A stretch of 64,000 nt of DNA, from positions 124,001 to 188,000 of the forward strand of contig NW_013524647.1 in NCBI RefSeq assembly GCF_000250985.1, in the 5' to 3' direction. Position 1 is the first letter of the stretch, and each line of letters begins with the position of its first letter. The notes below the pieces were generated by a model that did not search any database, was not told where the DNA came from, and worked only from the letters and a program-made list of their open reading frames with translations. Below are positions 45,970-54,696 of this stretch, one piece after another. Source of the DNA: Nematocida parisii ERTm1. Its lineage: Eukaryota; Microsporidia. The translations under genes and the position numbers were made by a program.

Positions 45970-48426
45970 TTAAAGGTCTTCCGCTGGAATAAATTCCTCT
46001 GCCTCTTCTGGTGCCTGTGCTTTTTCTGGCTCTGGCTTTCCAACTGGCTCCTGCTCCTCGCCAAGTGCTGCATATGCAGAGGCAAGGTCTGTAAGCTTCT
46101 CTTGTATTTTTTGAACCATTTCATCGTCGCTAATGTCATTCTTGTTCTTAACTTCCATTTCAATCCAGTAGTTGGATTCTTTGTAGAGGTCGTTAAGCAC
46201 CTTCTTCTTAGGATGGGTCTCTGGAAGCATTGCTGCCTCGTCTCTGAATCTAAGAACGGTTTCTTCAAGCTCCTTAGTCTTTTCACACTTCTCAAGCCAC
46301 TTGGCTTCGGTTTCCTTTGTCTTCTCATACTTCTTGTTAAGCTCTTCAATCTCTATGTCGGAAAGTCTTGTCTTATCCTTGGTGATAGAGATGGTTTGCC
46401 CATTTGGTAGATCAGCACCGTCTTCACCAACTTCAGTGGCTTTAACAATCATATCTCCTGCACTACCAATGTCGAATGTTACCTTAATTCTCTTCTTTCC
46501 TCTTGGAAGAGTGTTGTGTGGCATGTTCAGATCAAAGGTACCAACAGTCTTAGTGTTACTAAACCTCTTGGTGGTGGAGTGAGTCTGCCCTACTACAATT
46601 CGCACAGATTTTTGTGCATCGGAAGTTGTAGTAAAGTATTTTTCAAAGACATTTGGTACTTGTGCACCAGCCTCTGCCATGACATCAAACATGTCTTGGT
46701 CTAGCTTGATTCCCATGTTCATAGGAATGGCATCAACCAAGGCAACGAATTGGTCTTCATCAATCATGCCCTCTAATGAGGCTGCATAGTATGCAGCACC
46801 AACAGAGACACATGTGTCTGGGTCTAAGTCAAAGCAGTGGTTTGCCCTAGTAAACTCTGACATAAGAAGTCTTCTTATACCAAAGAGTCTGCTTGATCCT
46901 CCTACGTACAATACGTGCTCAACGTCTTCTTTCTTTCTTACGGTCTTAAGCTTCTGAATAAGTCCCTCTACTTCATTTCCTTTAGAGTTTGGATCAACTG
47001 TGTTGTCCAAAAGCTTTCTAATCTTGTCGTACACTGGAGCACAGATCTTCTCCATCCTGTTTGCTGAAAGCTCCAGCTCGCACTCTGTCTGCTTTCCGTC
47101 ATCAAGCTCAATTACTAAGTTTCTTTTCACTACCTCATTGGCCGCGCCATACTTAACTTCATCCTTGCTGTTGCTTCTAAGATGCTCCTTTCGAGCCTTC
47201 TCATCCAGAATGTTTTGCTTATTACATAATTCTATTTTCATTTCCTCAACAAGGCATCTCATACGGAGAGATGTGTTAATAGGGAAGTTTTCTGGCTGAA
47301 TGCTGTATTTTACCTTGAGCTGCTCCTGGAACTCTTTGTAGATAAGATCGTTAACATTCTCTCCTCCCAAGAAGTTGTCTCCTACGTGCCCGTCTACAAC
47401 AAGCACATCGGATCCTTCATCTAGATTCAGATATGAAATGTCAAGAGTACCACCTCCAAAGTCAAAAACTAAGAAGTTCTTTTCGGACATATCTGAAAGT
47501 CTCTTTGCCTTTGAGCATGTGTACGCATAGGCAATTGCAGCACTGGTTGGCTCATTAATAATGCCATCTGGGTGTACATTCAGTAGAGAGTACACTGCTG
47601 CGTCTCTTGTCTCTTCTTTCTGAACAAAGTCAAAGTATGCAGGAACAGTAATAACACAAGTCTTCTTCTGCAGTAACTGCTTCTTGTCCTCTTCAGTTCT
47701 CTCAGAAGGGCTCTTGTACCACTGCAGCTCAAACTTTAATCTAAGCTCATCAAGGATTAATGTGCTCAGACTTCTTGGAGTAATCCATGCTACCTCGGTG
47801 TCATTATCATCGTTAATACTAATTCCAAGCACAGACTTATCGAGCTTCGCATCGTATTTCTGGTTAATCATGTACTTCACATTATCCATGGTAGTCTTGA
47901 CTACATTTGAGTCCTTTGAGTCAATTTTACTTCTGGCAAGCAATGGCTTAAACCGGTATATATAGTTCTTTACTGAGTTCTTCTCGTTCTTCATTCTCTC
48001 AATTGCTGGCCATCCAACAATAGGAGTAATTAGTCCTTTAAAGCTGTTTTTAATCCACATACCGTTGTAGTAGTAGTGGCTTCCTTTGGTGTAGTCTTTT
48101 CTAATTTTGTCCATTTCGTCTCTAACGTTCTTGGAAAGCATGCCCTCGTCCTTTACATCCATCTTTATAAAGGATGGCATGCTTACCTTTCCGTCGATCT
48201 GAATGGTCTCTACTGTCTTCTTCACTTTGTCAAACACTGAGATAACTGAGTTGGTTGTTCCCAAGTCAATTCCTAGCACCACTGTAGAAGGATCTTTATT
48301 CTGGTCTGCATGGATGGGTGCATTTCCTGTAAACTCGTCATACTTTGTCTCTCTACAATTCACTATCCCAAGAACACTTACAACTGTAAATGTAACTGCA
48401 ACTACTCGTCTAAGGAACATTGACAT
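45970..48426 (-). CDS. Secreted or ER Hsp70-family chaperone
   Basis: An 818-residue Hsp70 relative with a signal peptide (about 1-24, RRVVAVTFTVVSVLGIVNC). The ATPase domain is recognisable: GIDLGTTNSVISVFD near residue 52, EPTSAAIAYAY, FDFGGGTLDIS and the late VLYVGGSSRLFGIR. The N-lobe is expanded: between the phosphate-1 loop and the EPTSAA box there is about 80 residues more than in BiP. The C-terminal part has a substrate-domain-like region, then a long charged helical segment and an acidic Pro/Glu/Ala tail ending IPAEDL. There is no KDEL or HDEL. It could be a divergent Lhs1/GRP170-type ER chaperone or an exported Hsp70. It is divergent from PUS10, with 90 bp between starts. Confidence 0.9.
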   Translation of the reverse strand: MSMFLRRVVAVTFTVVSVLGIVNCRETKYDEFTGNAPIHADQNKDPSTVVLGIDLGTTNSVISVFDKVKKTVETIQIDGKVSMPSFIKMDVKDEGMLSKNVRDEMDKIRKDYTKGSHYYYNGMWIKNSFKGLITPIVGWPAIERMKNEKNSVKNYIYRFKPLLARSKIDSKDSNVVKTTMDNVKYMINQKYDAKLDKSVLGISINDDNDTEVAWITPRSLSTLILDELRLKFELQWYKSPSERTEEDKKQLLQKKTCVITVPAYFDFVQKEETRDAAVYSLLNVHPDGIINEPTSAAIAYAYTCSKAKRLSDMSEKNFLVFDFGGGTLDISYLNLDEGSDVLVVDGHVGDNFLGGENVNDLIYKEFQEQLKVKYSIQPENFPINTSLRMRCLVEEMKIELCNKQNILDEKARKEHLRSNSKDEVKYGAANEVVKRNLVIELDDGKQTECELELSANRMEKICAPVYDKIRKLLDNTVDPNSKGNEVEGLIQKLKTVRKKEDVEHVLYVGGSSRLFGIRRLLMSEFTRANHCFDLDPDTCVSVGAAYYAASLEGMIDEDQFVALVDAIPMNMGIKLDQDMFDVMAEAGAQVPNVFEKYFTTTSDAQKSVRIVVGQTHSTTKRFSNTKTVGTFDLNMPHNTLPRGKKRIKVTFDIGSAGDMIVKATEVGEDGADLPNGQTISITKDKTRLSDIEIEELNKKYEKTKETEAKWLEKCEKTKELEETVLRFRDEAAMLPETHPKKKVLNDLYKESNYWIEMEVKNKNDISDDEMVQKIQEKLTDLASAYAALGEEQEPVGKPEPEKAQAPEEAEEFIPAEDL

Positions 48427-48516
48427 ATAATGAAATTAAAAAAAAATCTTTAAATATTTTTAATTTTAATTGTTAAATCATTTTGGTAATTTAAACCATC
48501 CGGAACTAAAATTTAA

Positions 48517-49839
48517 ATGAAAAAGAAAATTCCGGAAGAAGTTTTAAATGAAATTGAACAAGCCATCATAGAAACGGCCAAAACCAAGGAAATATTTGAC
48601 AATATACAGATATCTATACAAGACACAACAGAAGCAGAGCTGACGGAGACAAAAACACTGAAAGAATACCTAAAAGAGAGGTTAGTAGAGAAATATGGTC
48701 GATACACCAGTAATGAATTTGGAACAGTAATTGAAATAATTATAAAAAAAGAAACCATCAATGTCAAGCTAGTGAACGATGCAATTTATATATGCGGCAG
48801 ATACCGAAAGAATATAAGAGGTATATCTAATACTCCAATGGTATTTGGCGAGACTATGCCAAGCAGAAGAAGGCAGAAGCAGATGAAGAAGGATGCAAAA
48901 ATAATGGAGAGCTGCAAAGCAATGCAAAAGGAGCAGAAGAATGCAGTAGGCGAAGAAAGAAGTGTGAAAGAAATAAGAGGAGAGGGTGGGTTGCTATTAA
49001 ATAGTAAAGAGCAGCAGGGCAGAGGCCATCTGGCAGATAGGATGCTAGCGGTCTCTGACTGGGTGGAGCCTCTCAAAGAGTACTTTGAAGGAAATAAGGT
49101 TGTGTTTATATCTGGAGGAAGAGAGGATTATGACGTGCGCATGCTTGGAAATGGACGGCCCTTTATTTGCAGGATAGAAAATCCATGCAGAAACCTTCCC
49201 AGAAAGGTTGGCCTGCTGTGCAATGTTATTTCAGAGAGCGGGGCTAGTGTAGAAGAGTACACAGTAGAGTATAAGCCAATAGATATAAAGTACAACATGA
49301 GCAAGGATGTAGAAATATTAGACACGCTACTAGTGGACGGAGCAGTTGCAATGAAAGATTTAAAGAAGATAGAGGAAGAACACAGCAAGGTGTACAGTGT
49401 AAAAGTACTGTGCAGTGTACCAAAGAAGATCCTTATAAATAGGCTACTTTCTACTTATTGGAAAGAAGAAACAGACAATACACACTCTGACATGAACAGA
49501 GCGTTTTCTCTAATGGAGCCAGATCTAAAGCTAAACCAACGAACCCCCATCCGCGTGCTGCACAGAAGAGCTAATTTAGTAAGAAATAAAACAATCCATA
49601 GCTGTAGAATAGTTATAGAGAAAACACAAAAAGATCAAAATACTATGCTCCAAATAGAGATTAAGTCTTCTTCTGGCACGTATATAAAGGAGTTTGTTAA
49701 TGGGGATATGGGAAGAACATCGCCCTCTCTGTCAGAGGTAGTGGGCGAATACTGTGCTGTGCTGGAATTAGACGTTCTGTCAACTGAGGATACATTCCCA
49801 AACAAAAAATACGTACTTGCTCCAGTTAATCTGGTGTAA
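48517..49839 (+). CDS. PUS10: tRNA pseudouridine synthase PUS10
   Basis: A 440-residue PUS10, the archaeal/eukaryotic enzyme making pseudouridine 54 (and 55 in archaea) of the tRNA T-loop. The catalytic aspartate lies in SGGREDYDVRMLGNGRPF. QRTPIRVLHRRANLVRNK and GTYIKEFVNGDMGRTSPSLS are also family signatures. The N-terminal accessory domain (about 1-180) is reduced, with only a short THUMP-like region and a charged linker; I see no CxxC zinc pair. PUS10 is absent from yeast but present in animals and archaea, so its retention here is of interest. Confidence 0.92.
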   Translation: MKKKIPEEVLNEIEQAIIETAKTKEIFDNIQISIQDTTEAELTETKTLKEYLKERLVEKYGRYTSNEFGTVIEIIIKKETINVKLVNDAIYICGRYRKNIRGISNTPMVFGETMPSRRRQKQMKKDAKIMESCKAMQKEQKNAVGEERSVKEIRGEGGLLLNSKEQQGRGHLADRMLAVSDWVEPLKEYFEGNKVVFISGGREDYDVRMLGNGRPFICRIENPCRNLPRKVGLLCNVISESGASVEEYTVEYKPIDIKYNMSKDVEILDTLLVDGAVAMKDLKKIEEEHSKVYSVKVLCSVPKKILINRLLSTYWKEETDNTHSDMNRAFSLMEPDLKLNQRTPIRVLHRRANLVRNKTIHSCRIVIEKTQKDQNTMLQIEIKSSSGTYIKEFVNGDMGRTSPSLSEVVGEYCAVLELDVLSTEDTFPNKKYVLAPVNLV

Positions 49840-50012
49840 TACTTCCGTGCATTGAAATAATATAGATTTTTATGTGGTATATGAAGGTGTATGACATGTT
49901 TATATTTTAATTTTTAAGTATGTTGCCCTCTGTTGTAGTGGTACACCTAATAGTTTATAGACAATTCTATTGCCAGAATAAATATTTTCAATAGGATTCA
50001 TCCAATCCGGAA

Positions 50013-50021
50013 TAACCCGAA
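50013..50021 (+). promoter_or_regulatory. TAACCCGAA motif copy 6
   Basis: Context CCGGAATAACCCGAAATTC, downstream of PUS10. Confidence 0.4.
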
Positions 50022-50726
50022 ATTCTTTGACATTCTTTAATTTCTATATTTCATTTAGTTTTAATTAAAACTATAGTTTGTTTGTAATATTCCCTTTTCT
50101 GGATGTACTTCCGATATTTCCTAATTCGGTATAATTGGCCCCCATGTGACAAAAGGTAATTAATGTCTGTCTAAATACAGGCAAATTAAACACTATGCCT
50201 GTATATGGGTGTATATAATCAATAGACTCTAAACAATGCACTTATAGTTTAGCCAGAAATATAATCCAAAAACTCTAAAAGTATAACAATTCTATTCTTA
50301 TAAATAAGTTGCAATGTAAGGCAGTTATATTTAAAACCAACCAAAGGCATACTTAGGCAAGGAGCTCTCCTGCATTACATTAAGTGCATAAATATGTCTG
50401 CCTTAATTTTGAGTTATAGAATATTCTACTTTTTATAGTATAGACCTGGTTCTATACACTCTGTATTATAACATACCAAGTATAATTATATTTTATAGTA
50501 TTATTAAAATAACTCGCACAGTAATATAAAAAGCGAAAAATATCCTATTTTCAATGCAGAGCATGCGTTCTATACGGTATAAAAGAAAAGTTCTTTTATA
50601 CATAATCCAGAATATGCCCTAAAATTCTAGTTTAAAGAGGACTCTTCTAATTTAGATACTATTTTACGCAATATCCTATGTATTTGGTCTTGTTTTGCTT
50701 TGTAGTGATTTTGTTATATTCCGAAA

Positions 50727-50735
50727 TAACCCGAA
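50727..50735 (+). promoter_or_regulatory. TAACCCGAA motif copy 7
   Basis: Context TTCCGAAATAACCCGAAGG, about 440 bp upstream of the next gene. Confidence 0.4.
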
Positions 50736-51176
50736 GGCTTGCTAATTCATTATGCATATATTCCTAAATAGATATAATCCGAAATTTAATATACTAATAA
50801 ATGGCGGTAATTTGTAAAATACTATGTATATACATTATAGTTCTGCTCTTTCTGACTAGTCTGTTATATAATTAGCTCCCCGCTGCACACTTGGTTTTCT
50901 TTAATTATTCTATGCTGATCTGTCTTCTGCATACTTTCTAGATCTTTTTGTTTTTATTTATGAATTTATCTTTATAATTCTATTAGGATTAATGCATTAA
51001 TAGATCAGTATTTATCTGCTATAAAAATATATTTATGTCAATAAAAATACAATTAATATTCCACTAAACAAATTAGTCTAGTCTATTACCCAAAATAGAC
51101 AAATTAAATAAGACTGCATGACATATATGAACAATCGAATTGTTAATATAAATATTATTCTAATAAACAAATAGTG

Positions 51177-51395
51177 ATGAATGAGAAGAAAAGATACGCT
51201 TGGCTGGAAATGTACGCAGCCAGAAACAAAGCAATGACATACGATAGCTTTGGTGTAACAGAACCATTCAACGAATTCTTTGAAGGAATATTAAAAATCA
51301 ATCCAAGTCTAACCATAAAAAGACTTTATATTACATCTTTGCATATTGCCGGGGTAGTTAACGATACAAAAGCGGATACGAAGGGCTGTGACTAG
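51177..51395 (+). pseudogene. N-terminal part of an apparently frameshifted gene
   Basis: A 72-codon frame (MNEKKRYAWLEMYAARNKAM...) that ends at a TAG inside the start of the next frame. The following frame (+1) is already open from 51358, and its first residues (KEPITVNESDILD) look like ordinary coding sequence but contain no ATG until 51436. The simplest reading is one gene interrupted by a single surplus base between 51358 and 51395, for example in the AAAA run near 51368. Alternatives are an assembly or sequencing indel, a true pseudogene, programmed +1 frameshifting, or two overlapping genes. Confidence 0.5.
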
Positions 51396-51435
51396 GAAAG
51401 AGCCTATCACAGTAAACGAGAGTGATATATTAGAC

Positions 51436-52470
51436 ATGCGAGTAAGCGAGCTATTCTGGCCTGTAATTGAAAACATTCCCAAAATGTTCTCATTTTCGCA
51501 GGTACCAGATCTGTCCGTGCCGGATGAGTTTTATTTAGACTTAGAAGAAATAGTCCGCGAGATAGCCAGATTCAGAAGAATGAACAAGTTCACGCAGGTA
51601 GAGTATGCGCAGTATAAACTGCTCATGAGAGTGCTTACAAATGAGGAAGTGCGCGGGAGGTATGCATTCTTTAGGGACAGATTCTCGTATCAGGTATTAC
51701 AGCCGGTGTTTAAAATGTTTATGAAAATGAAAAATAATGTGATTGCCGACAGTTATTATAGATCATATGAAATGGCATACTTTTTAAATCTTTACTATAA
51801 AGAGAGATTTTATAATAACCGCCGACCAATTGAGCTGTGTGACATAGACTTTTTAATAGAGAAAAATGGGGATAAGAAAGATGGACTGTCCTCAGAAGAT
51901 CGAGCAAATGAAAATTATGAGAAAAGAGTTATAGATAGAAAATTTGTGTTAATTATGCATGCGCTAATTAATAGATTTATGAGAGAAATATCCGCCTCAA
52001 AAAAAGTTGAGGTGTACACTGTAAATATACTACAAATCTTCCTGCAGAAAGAAGAGTCTCTGGGATATTTTAAAGACTTCTCTGCAGAAATTCTTATTAT
52101 AGGATTTACTTACGTATCACTAAAGGTCTACAGAAGAAACATGACTGTGCGAAAAATACATGAAATATACCGGGCACTTGGCTTTGTGCGCCCTTTTTAT
52201 ATTGAGGAAAGCAGAAAAATACGGATTAGCATAGAGGAAATAATTAAGAATCTAATTGTCAGAACATATAATATACTGCTGCCTAGTATACTTAAGAATC
52301 TTACAATCAAAACAACAAGTACCCCAAAGAGCGAAAGGCAATCAGATGACTCTCCTTCTATAAAGTACGTCCTATCCCCACTGCCTGGTCGAATGAGTCA
52401 AATAATCCCTGTTGCACCTACATCTAAGAAAGTGTTATTTCGGGAAAAGGAGGCTGAAGAAATACTGTAA
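51436..52470 (+). CDS. Unknown helical protein, C-terminal part of frameshifted gene
   Basis: A 344-residue frame from the first ATG (MRVSELFWPVIENIP), open from 51358 without ATG. It is a helix-rich, mostly soluble protein. The segment around INRFMREISASKKVEVYTVNILQ, then FSAEILIIGFTYVSLKVYRRNMTVRKIHEIYRAL, has the spacing of a cyclin-type five-helix fold such as that in TFIIB-family proteins or cyclins. The similarity is weak and I do not assign a function. The C-terminus is low complexity with Ser/Pro (PKSERQSDDSPS). The frame downstream is intact, so if a frameshift exists it is limited to the 5' junction. Confidence 0.6.
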   Translation: MRVSELFWPVIENIPKMFSFSQVPDLSVPDEFYLDLEEIVREIARFRRMNKFTQVEYAQYKLLMRVLTNEEVRGRYAFFRDRFSYQVLQPVFKMFMKMKNNVIADSYYRSYEMAYFLNLYYKERFYNNRRPIELCDIDFLIEKNGDKKDGLSSEDRANENYEKRVIDRKFVLIMHALINRFMREISASKKVEVYTVNILQIFLQKEESLGYFKDFSAEILIIGFTYVSLKVYRRNMTVRKIHEIYRALGFVRPFYIEESRKIRISIEEIIKNLIVRTYNILLPSILKNLTIKTTSTPKSERQSDDSPSIKYVLSPLPGRMSQIIPVAPTSKKVLFREKEAEEIL

Positions 52471-52517
52471 TGATAAATGAAATAAAATAAAGCTAAAAAG
52501 AAAGAGAAAAGTTTTAT

Positions 52518-52871
52518 ATGGAAAGAGACCAGAGGGTATTTTTTATAGAGGAGGCTGAGTTTATTAAAAAAATTGAATCAACCAGTGGAAATAGAGTTTT
52601 TCTACAGAAAAGCAGTGATTTGCTGCCTATTATAAATACAACCAATCTGGACATGTGCAGAGTTAAAAAAGTATTGAAACACCTGGATGACAATGCATTT
52701 TTAGTAAGCGTATGTATCCGATTAATTAATAAGCAAAAATATGACTATATTTTTATTTCTTCAAGCATGGAAAATATGTATAGCCAGTACTTTATTCTAT
52801 TTCTAGAAAAATTCTGTAAATATAAAAATATACAGATTCATGTTCATATACGATGCCAAGAGATTTTATAA
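52518..52871 (+). CDS. Small protein of unknown function
   Basis: A 117-residue frame that starts 47 bp after the preceding stop on the same strand, with the TTTTATATG leader typical of this window. It alternates short strands and helices (DYIFISSSMENMYSQYFILFLEKFC) with no membrane helix and no known motif. Codon content resembles the neighbours. It may be a real small gene, but nothing identifies it. Confidence 0.5.
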   Translation: MERDQRVFFIEEAEFIKKIESTSGNRVFLQKSSDLLPIINTTNLDMCRVKKVLKHLDDNAFLVSVCIRLINKQKYDYIFISSSMENMYSQYFILFLEKFCKYKNIQIHVHIRCQEIL

Positions 52872-53530
52872 GCACAGATCTATCTCCTGAACTTGTATTA
52901 TGATATAGTTGCTATAGCACGCTATATCACTTATATAATAGCGTGTTTTATGGCAATTGAGACACTTTGGTTATAATAATAACTTTGAATTTCTAAGTAT
53001 TCAAATAACTGTAACTGACAGATATACATTAGGTCTAAATTATAAATAACTCGTAAAATATTGATTCATACTTACACTCTATAGAACATTAGATTTGTGT
53101 CTATTTGCTATAATATAAATGTATTGTATAATAATGTGTTTTTGTATTTAATCAAGAATGTACTTTCATATAATTTGTAATTTATACGTGGATATTAAAA
53201 TATAAAATTAAATATTCTTTACATATTTTAATTCTAAACCATTTTATAATTATTTATAACCCCTTCTGAATCCCACCTAACTAATACGTATTTATTTAAA
53301 AATATATAAAGCACCACTGGTATCTATAAAATTGTTTATACAAAACTAAATTTTGGTACATAGCACGGCATAATCCAGAAATGAATCTACAAGAAATAGC
53401 TAAAAAACATATAAGACATTGGCATGCCACAAATACTTTATTTCTTATAGAATATGAATAAGTATATAAGTAATGCATAGCTAGTTCTCCTGGGAAAGGA
53501 TGTAAATATATAGAATAGGGCGATTTTGCC
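52872..53530. other. AT-rich convergent spacer with hairpin
   Basis: About 660 bp. A hairpin CACGCTAT...ATAGCGTG (52918-52945) lies 46 bp after the preceding stop codon and may mark a 3' end. A 60-codon minus-strand frame near 53296 is probably chance. Confidence 0.45.
52918..52945. terminator. Possible 3'-end hairpin
   Basis: An eight-base perfect inverted repeat, CACGCTAT and ATAGCGTG, with a 12-base loop just after a stop codon. It could act as a 3'-end or processing signal; eukaryotic genes do not need such hairpins, so chance is possible. Confidence 0.25.
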
Positions 53531-54664
53531 CTACCTGGAGTATTTTTTAGAGTCTTTTCTAGACATTGTTACTTTATTTCGAGAGCCTTTGCCCCCCTCC
53601 CAGAATGCAGAGGATTTTCCTGTAAGGGATGCTTTGCACACACTGCTTCCGCACACCGGACTAACTGGACCTTCAATTCCACACTTGCCGCATATCATCC
53701 GTGTAGCAAGTACTGCTGGGTGTGACTCATGTTTGTTGTGGCATATATCGCACGCATACCTTGTATTGCAGCACGGAAATATGAATATTCTACTTGATTT
53801 TTTATAGTGCGCACAGGTTCCTCCAGTTTTTAAAAGAGACGGAACATCGCCTTTTGCAGGCATTTTGGCTGTGGATGCAGCACGGCAGATCACTTCTTTA
53901 AATGGCATTGATTTGTCCTGTGCGATTTCTAGTAAGCATCCACAGCCACAGGGCAGTTTCTTGTTTAGCTCGATCAGATGGGCTGTGCTGCACTCACTGC
54001 ATACGCAGTTTACCGAAAGGGCCCGTATGGATACATTATATATACCAGTGCACTCTATGCGCATTAAATTCTTACTGTTCTCACCGCTAGGCAGAATTAA
54101 ATGAAAAGTGCTATCAATGCTCATCTGAACTGTGCATTTAATACAGTTAAATCGTGTTTTGGTATTTTTCTTTATATCCAGTCCATCCCCGCCTATTGTT
54201 TTTATATTTAAAGTGCTGCACCTCTTGCAGAATATAGAAAGACAGACCATATTTGCCTTGAACGCCAGGATGTGCTTGGCTGTATACTCAAATGAAATAT
54301 AATTCCCTTCCCTAATAGGAGTGTCTGCTAGATCTAAAGGCTCAATTACTTTTTCTTTTCGAGATATTTCCAACTCCACAACAGGCTTGCCAGAAAGAAT
54401 ACTTTCTATTTGCTGGAAAACCATCTCTGCATACTCTTTGTATGTCATTCTGTCTCTTAGTCGGATATAGCCAACCGAAACATTCAATTCAATTGCTCTG
54501 TTGTTTATGTTTAAAATGCTTATTGTGTCCTTTCGGTAGCTATATCTAAACTGTATTTTGTCAATGTCATAAGGAAAGTCTTTGTCAGATATTAAATATG
54601 TCCCTGTGACAGTTTCAGGAGGCTCATGCAAATTTCTGTCATTTATAGTACCCTCTGACCACAT
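53531..54664 (-). CDS. CHY zinc-finger protein
   Basis: A 377-residue protein with a C-terminal CHY-type zinc finger (about 280-345): CAHYKKSSRIFIFPCCNTRYACDICH, then ESHPAVLATRMICGKCG. Cysteine pairs at about 140-175 (SIFCKRCSTL and FNCIKC) and 215-245 (CVCSEC, CGCGC) suggest more zinc sites. The N-terminal 130 residues are unlike any domain I know. The layout, novel N-terminal region plus C-terminal CHY finger, occurs in fungal proteins of unclear function; the CHY finger without a RING argues against a Pirh2-type ubiquitin ligase. It is divergent from the coiled-coil gene, with 32 bp between starts. Confidence 0.82.
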   Translation of the reverse strand: MWSEGTINDRNLHEPPETVTGTYLISDKDFPYDIDKIQFRYSYRKDTISILNINNRAIELNVSVGYIRLRDRMTYKEYAEMVFQQIESILSGKPVVELEISRKEKVIEPLDLADTPIREGNYISFEYTAKHILAFKANMVCLSIFCKRCSTLNIKTIGGDGLDIKKNTKTRFNCIKCTVQMSIDSTFHLILPSGENSKNLMRIECTGIYNVSIRALSVNCVCSECSTAHLIELNKKLPCGCGCLLEIAQDKSMPFKEVICRAASTAKMPAKGDVPSLLKTGGTCAHYKKSSRIFIFPCCNTRYACDICHNKHESHPAVLATRMICGKCGIEGPVSPVCGSSVCKASLTGKSSAFWEGGKGSRNKVTMSRKDSKKYSR

Positions 54665-54696
54665 TTACAAAATAATATTATTTTTGCAGAAAACAT

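Larger units (their letters stand above)
49840..51176. other. Longest gene-free spacer, two motif copies
   Basis: About 1.3 kb of AT-rich sequence. TAACCCGAA copies are at 50013-50021 and 50727-50735, both preceded by a related string (ATCCGGAATAACCCGAA and TTCCGAAATAACCCGAA). Weaker relatives occur at 50770-50785 (ATAATCCGAAATT) and near 51087. No reading frame over 60 codons and no folded RNA was recognised. Confidence 0.5.

Noticed and set aside
45955-46410. 151-codon plus-strand frame with many Cys, Leu and Phe
   Set aside because: Antisense to the acidic tail of the Hsp70 relative; hydrophobicity is an artefact of complementing Glu/Lys codons.
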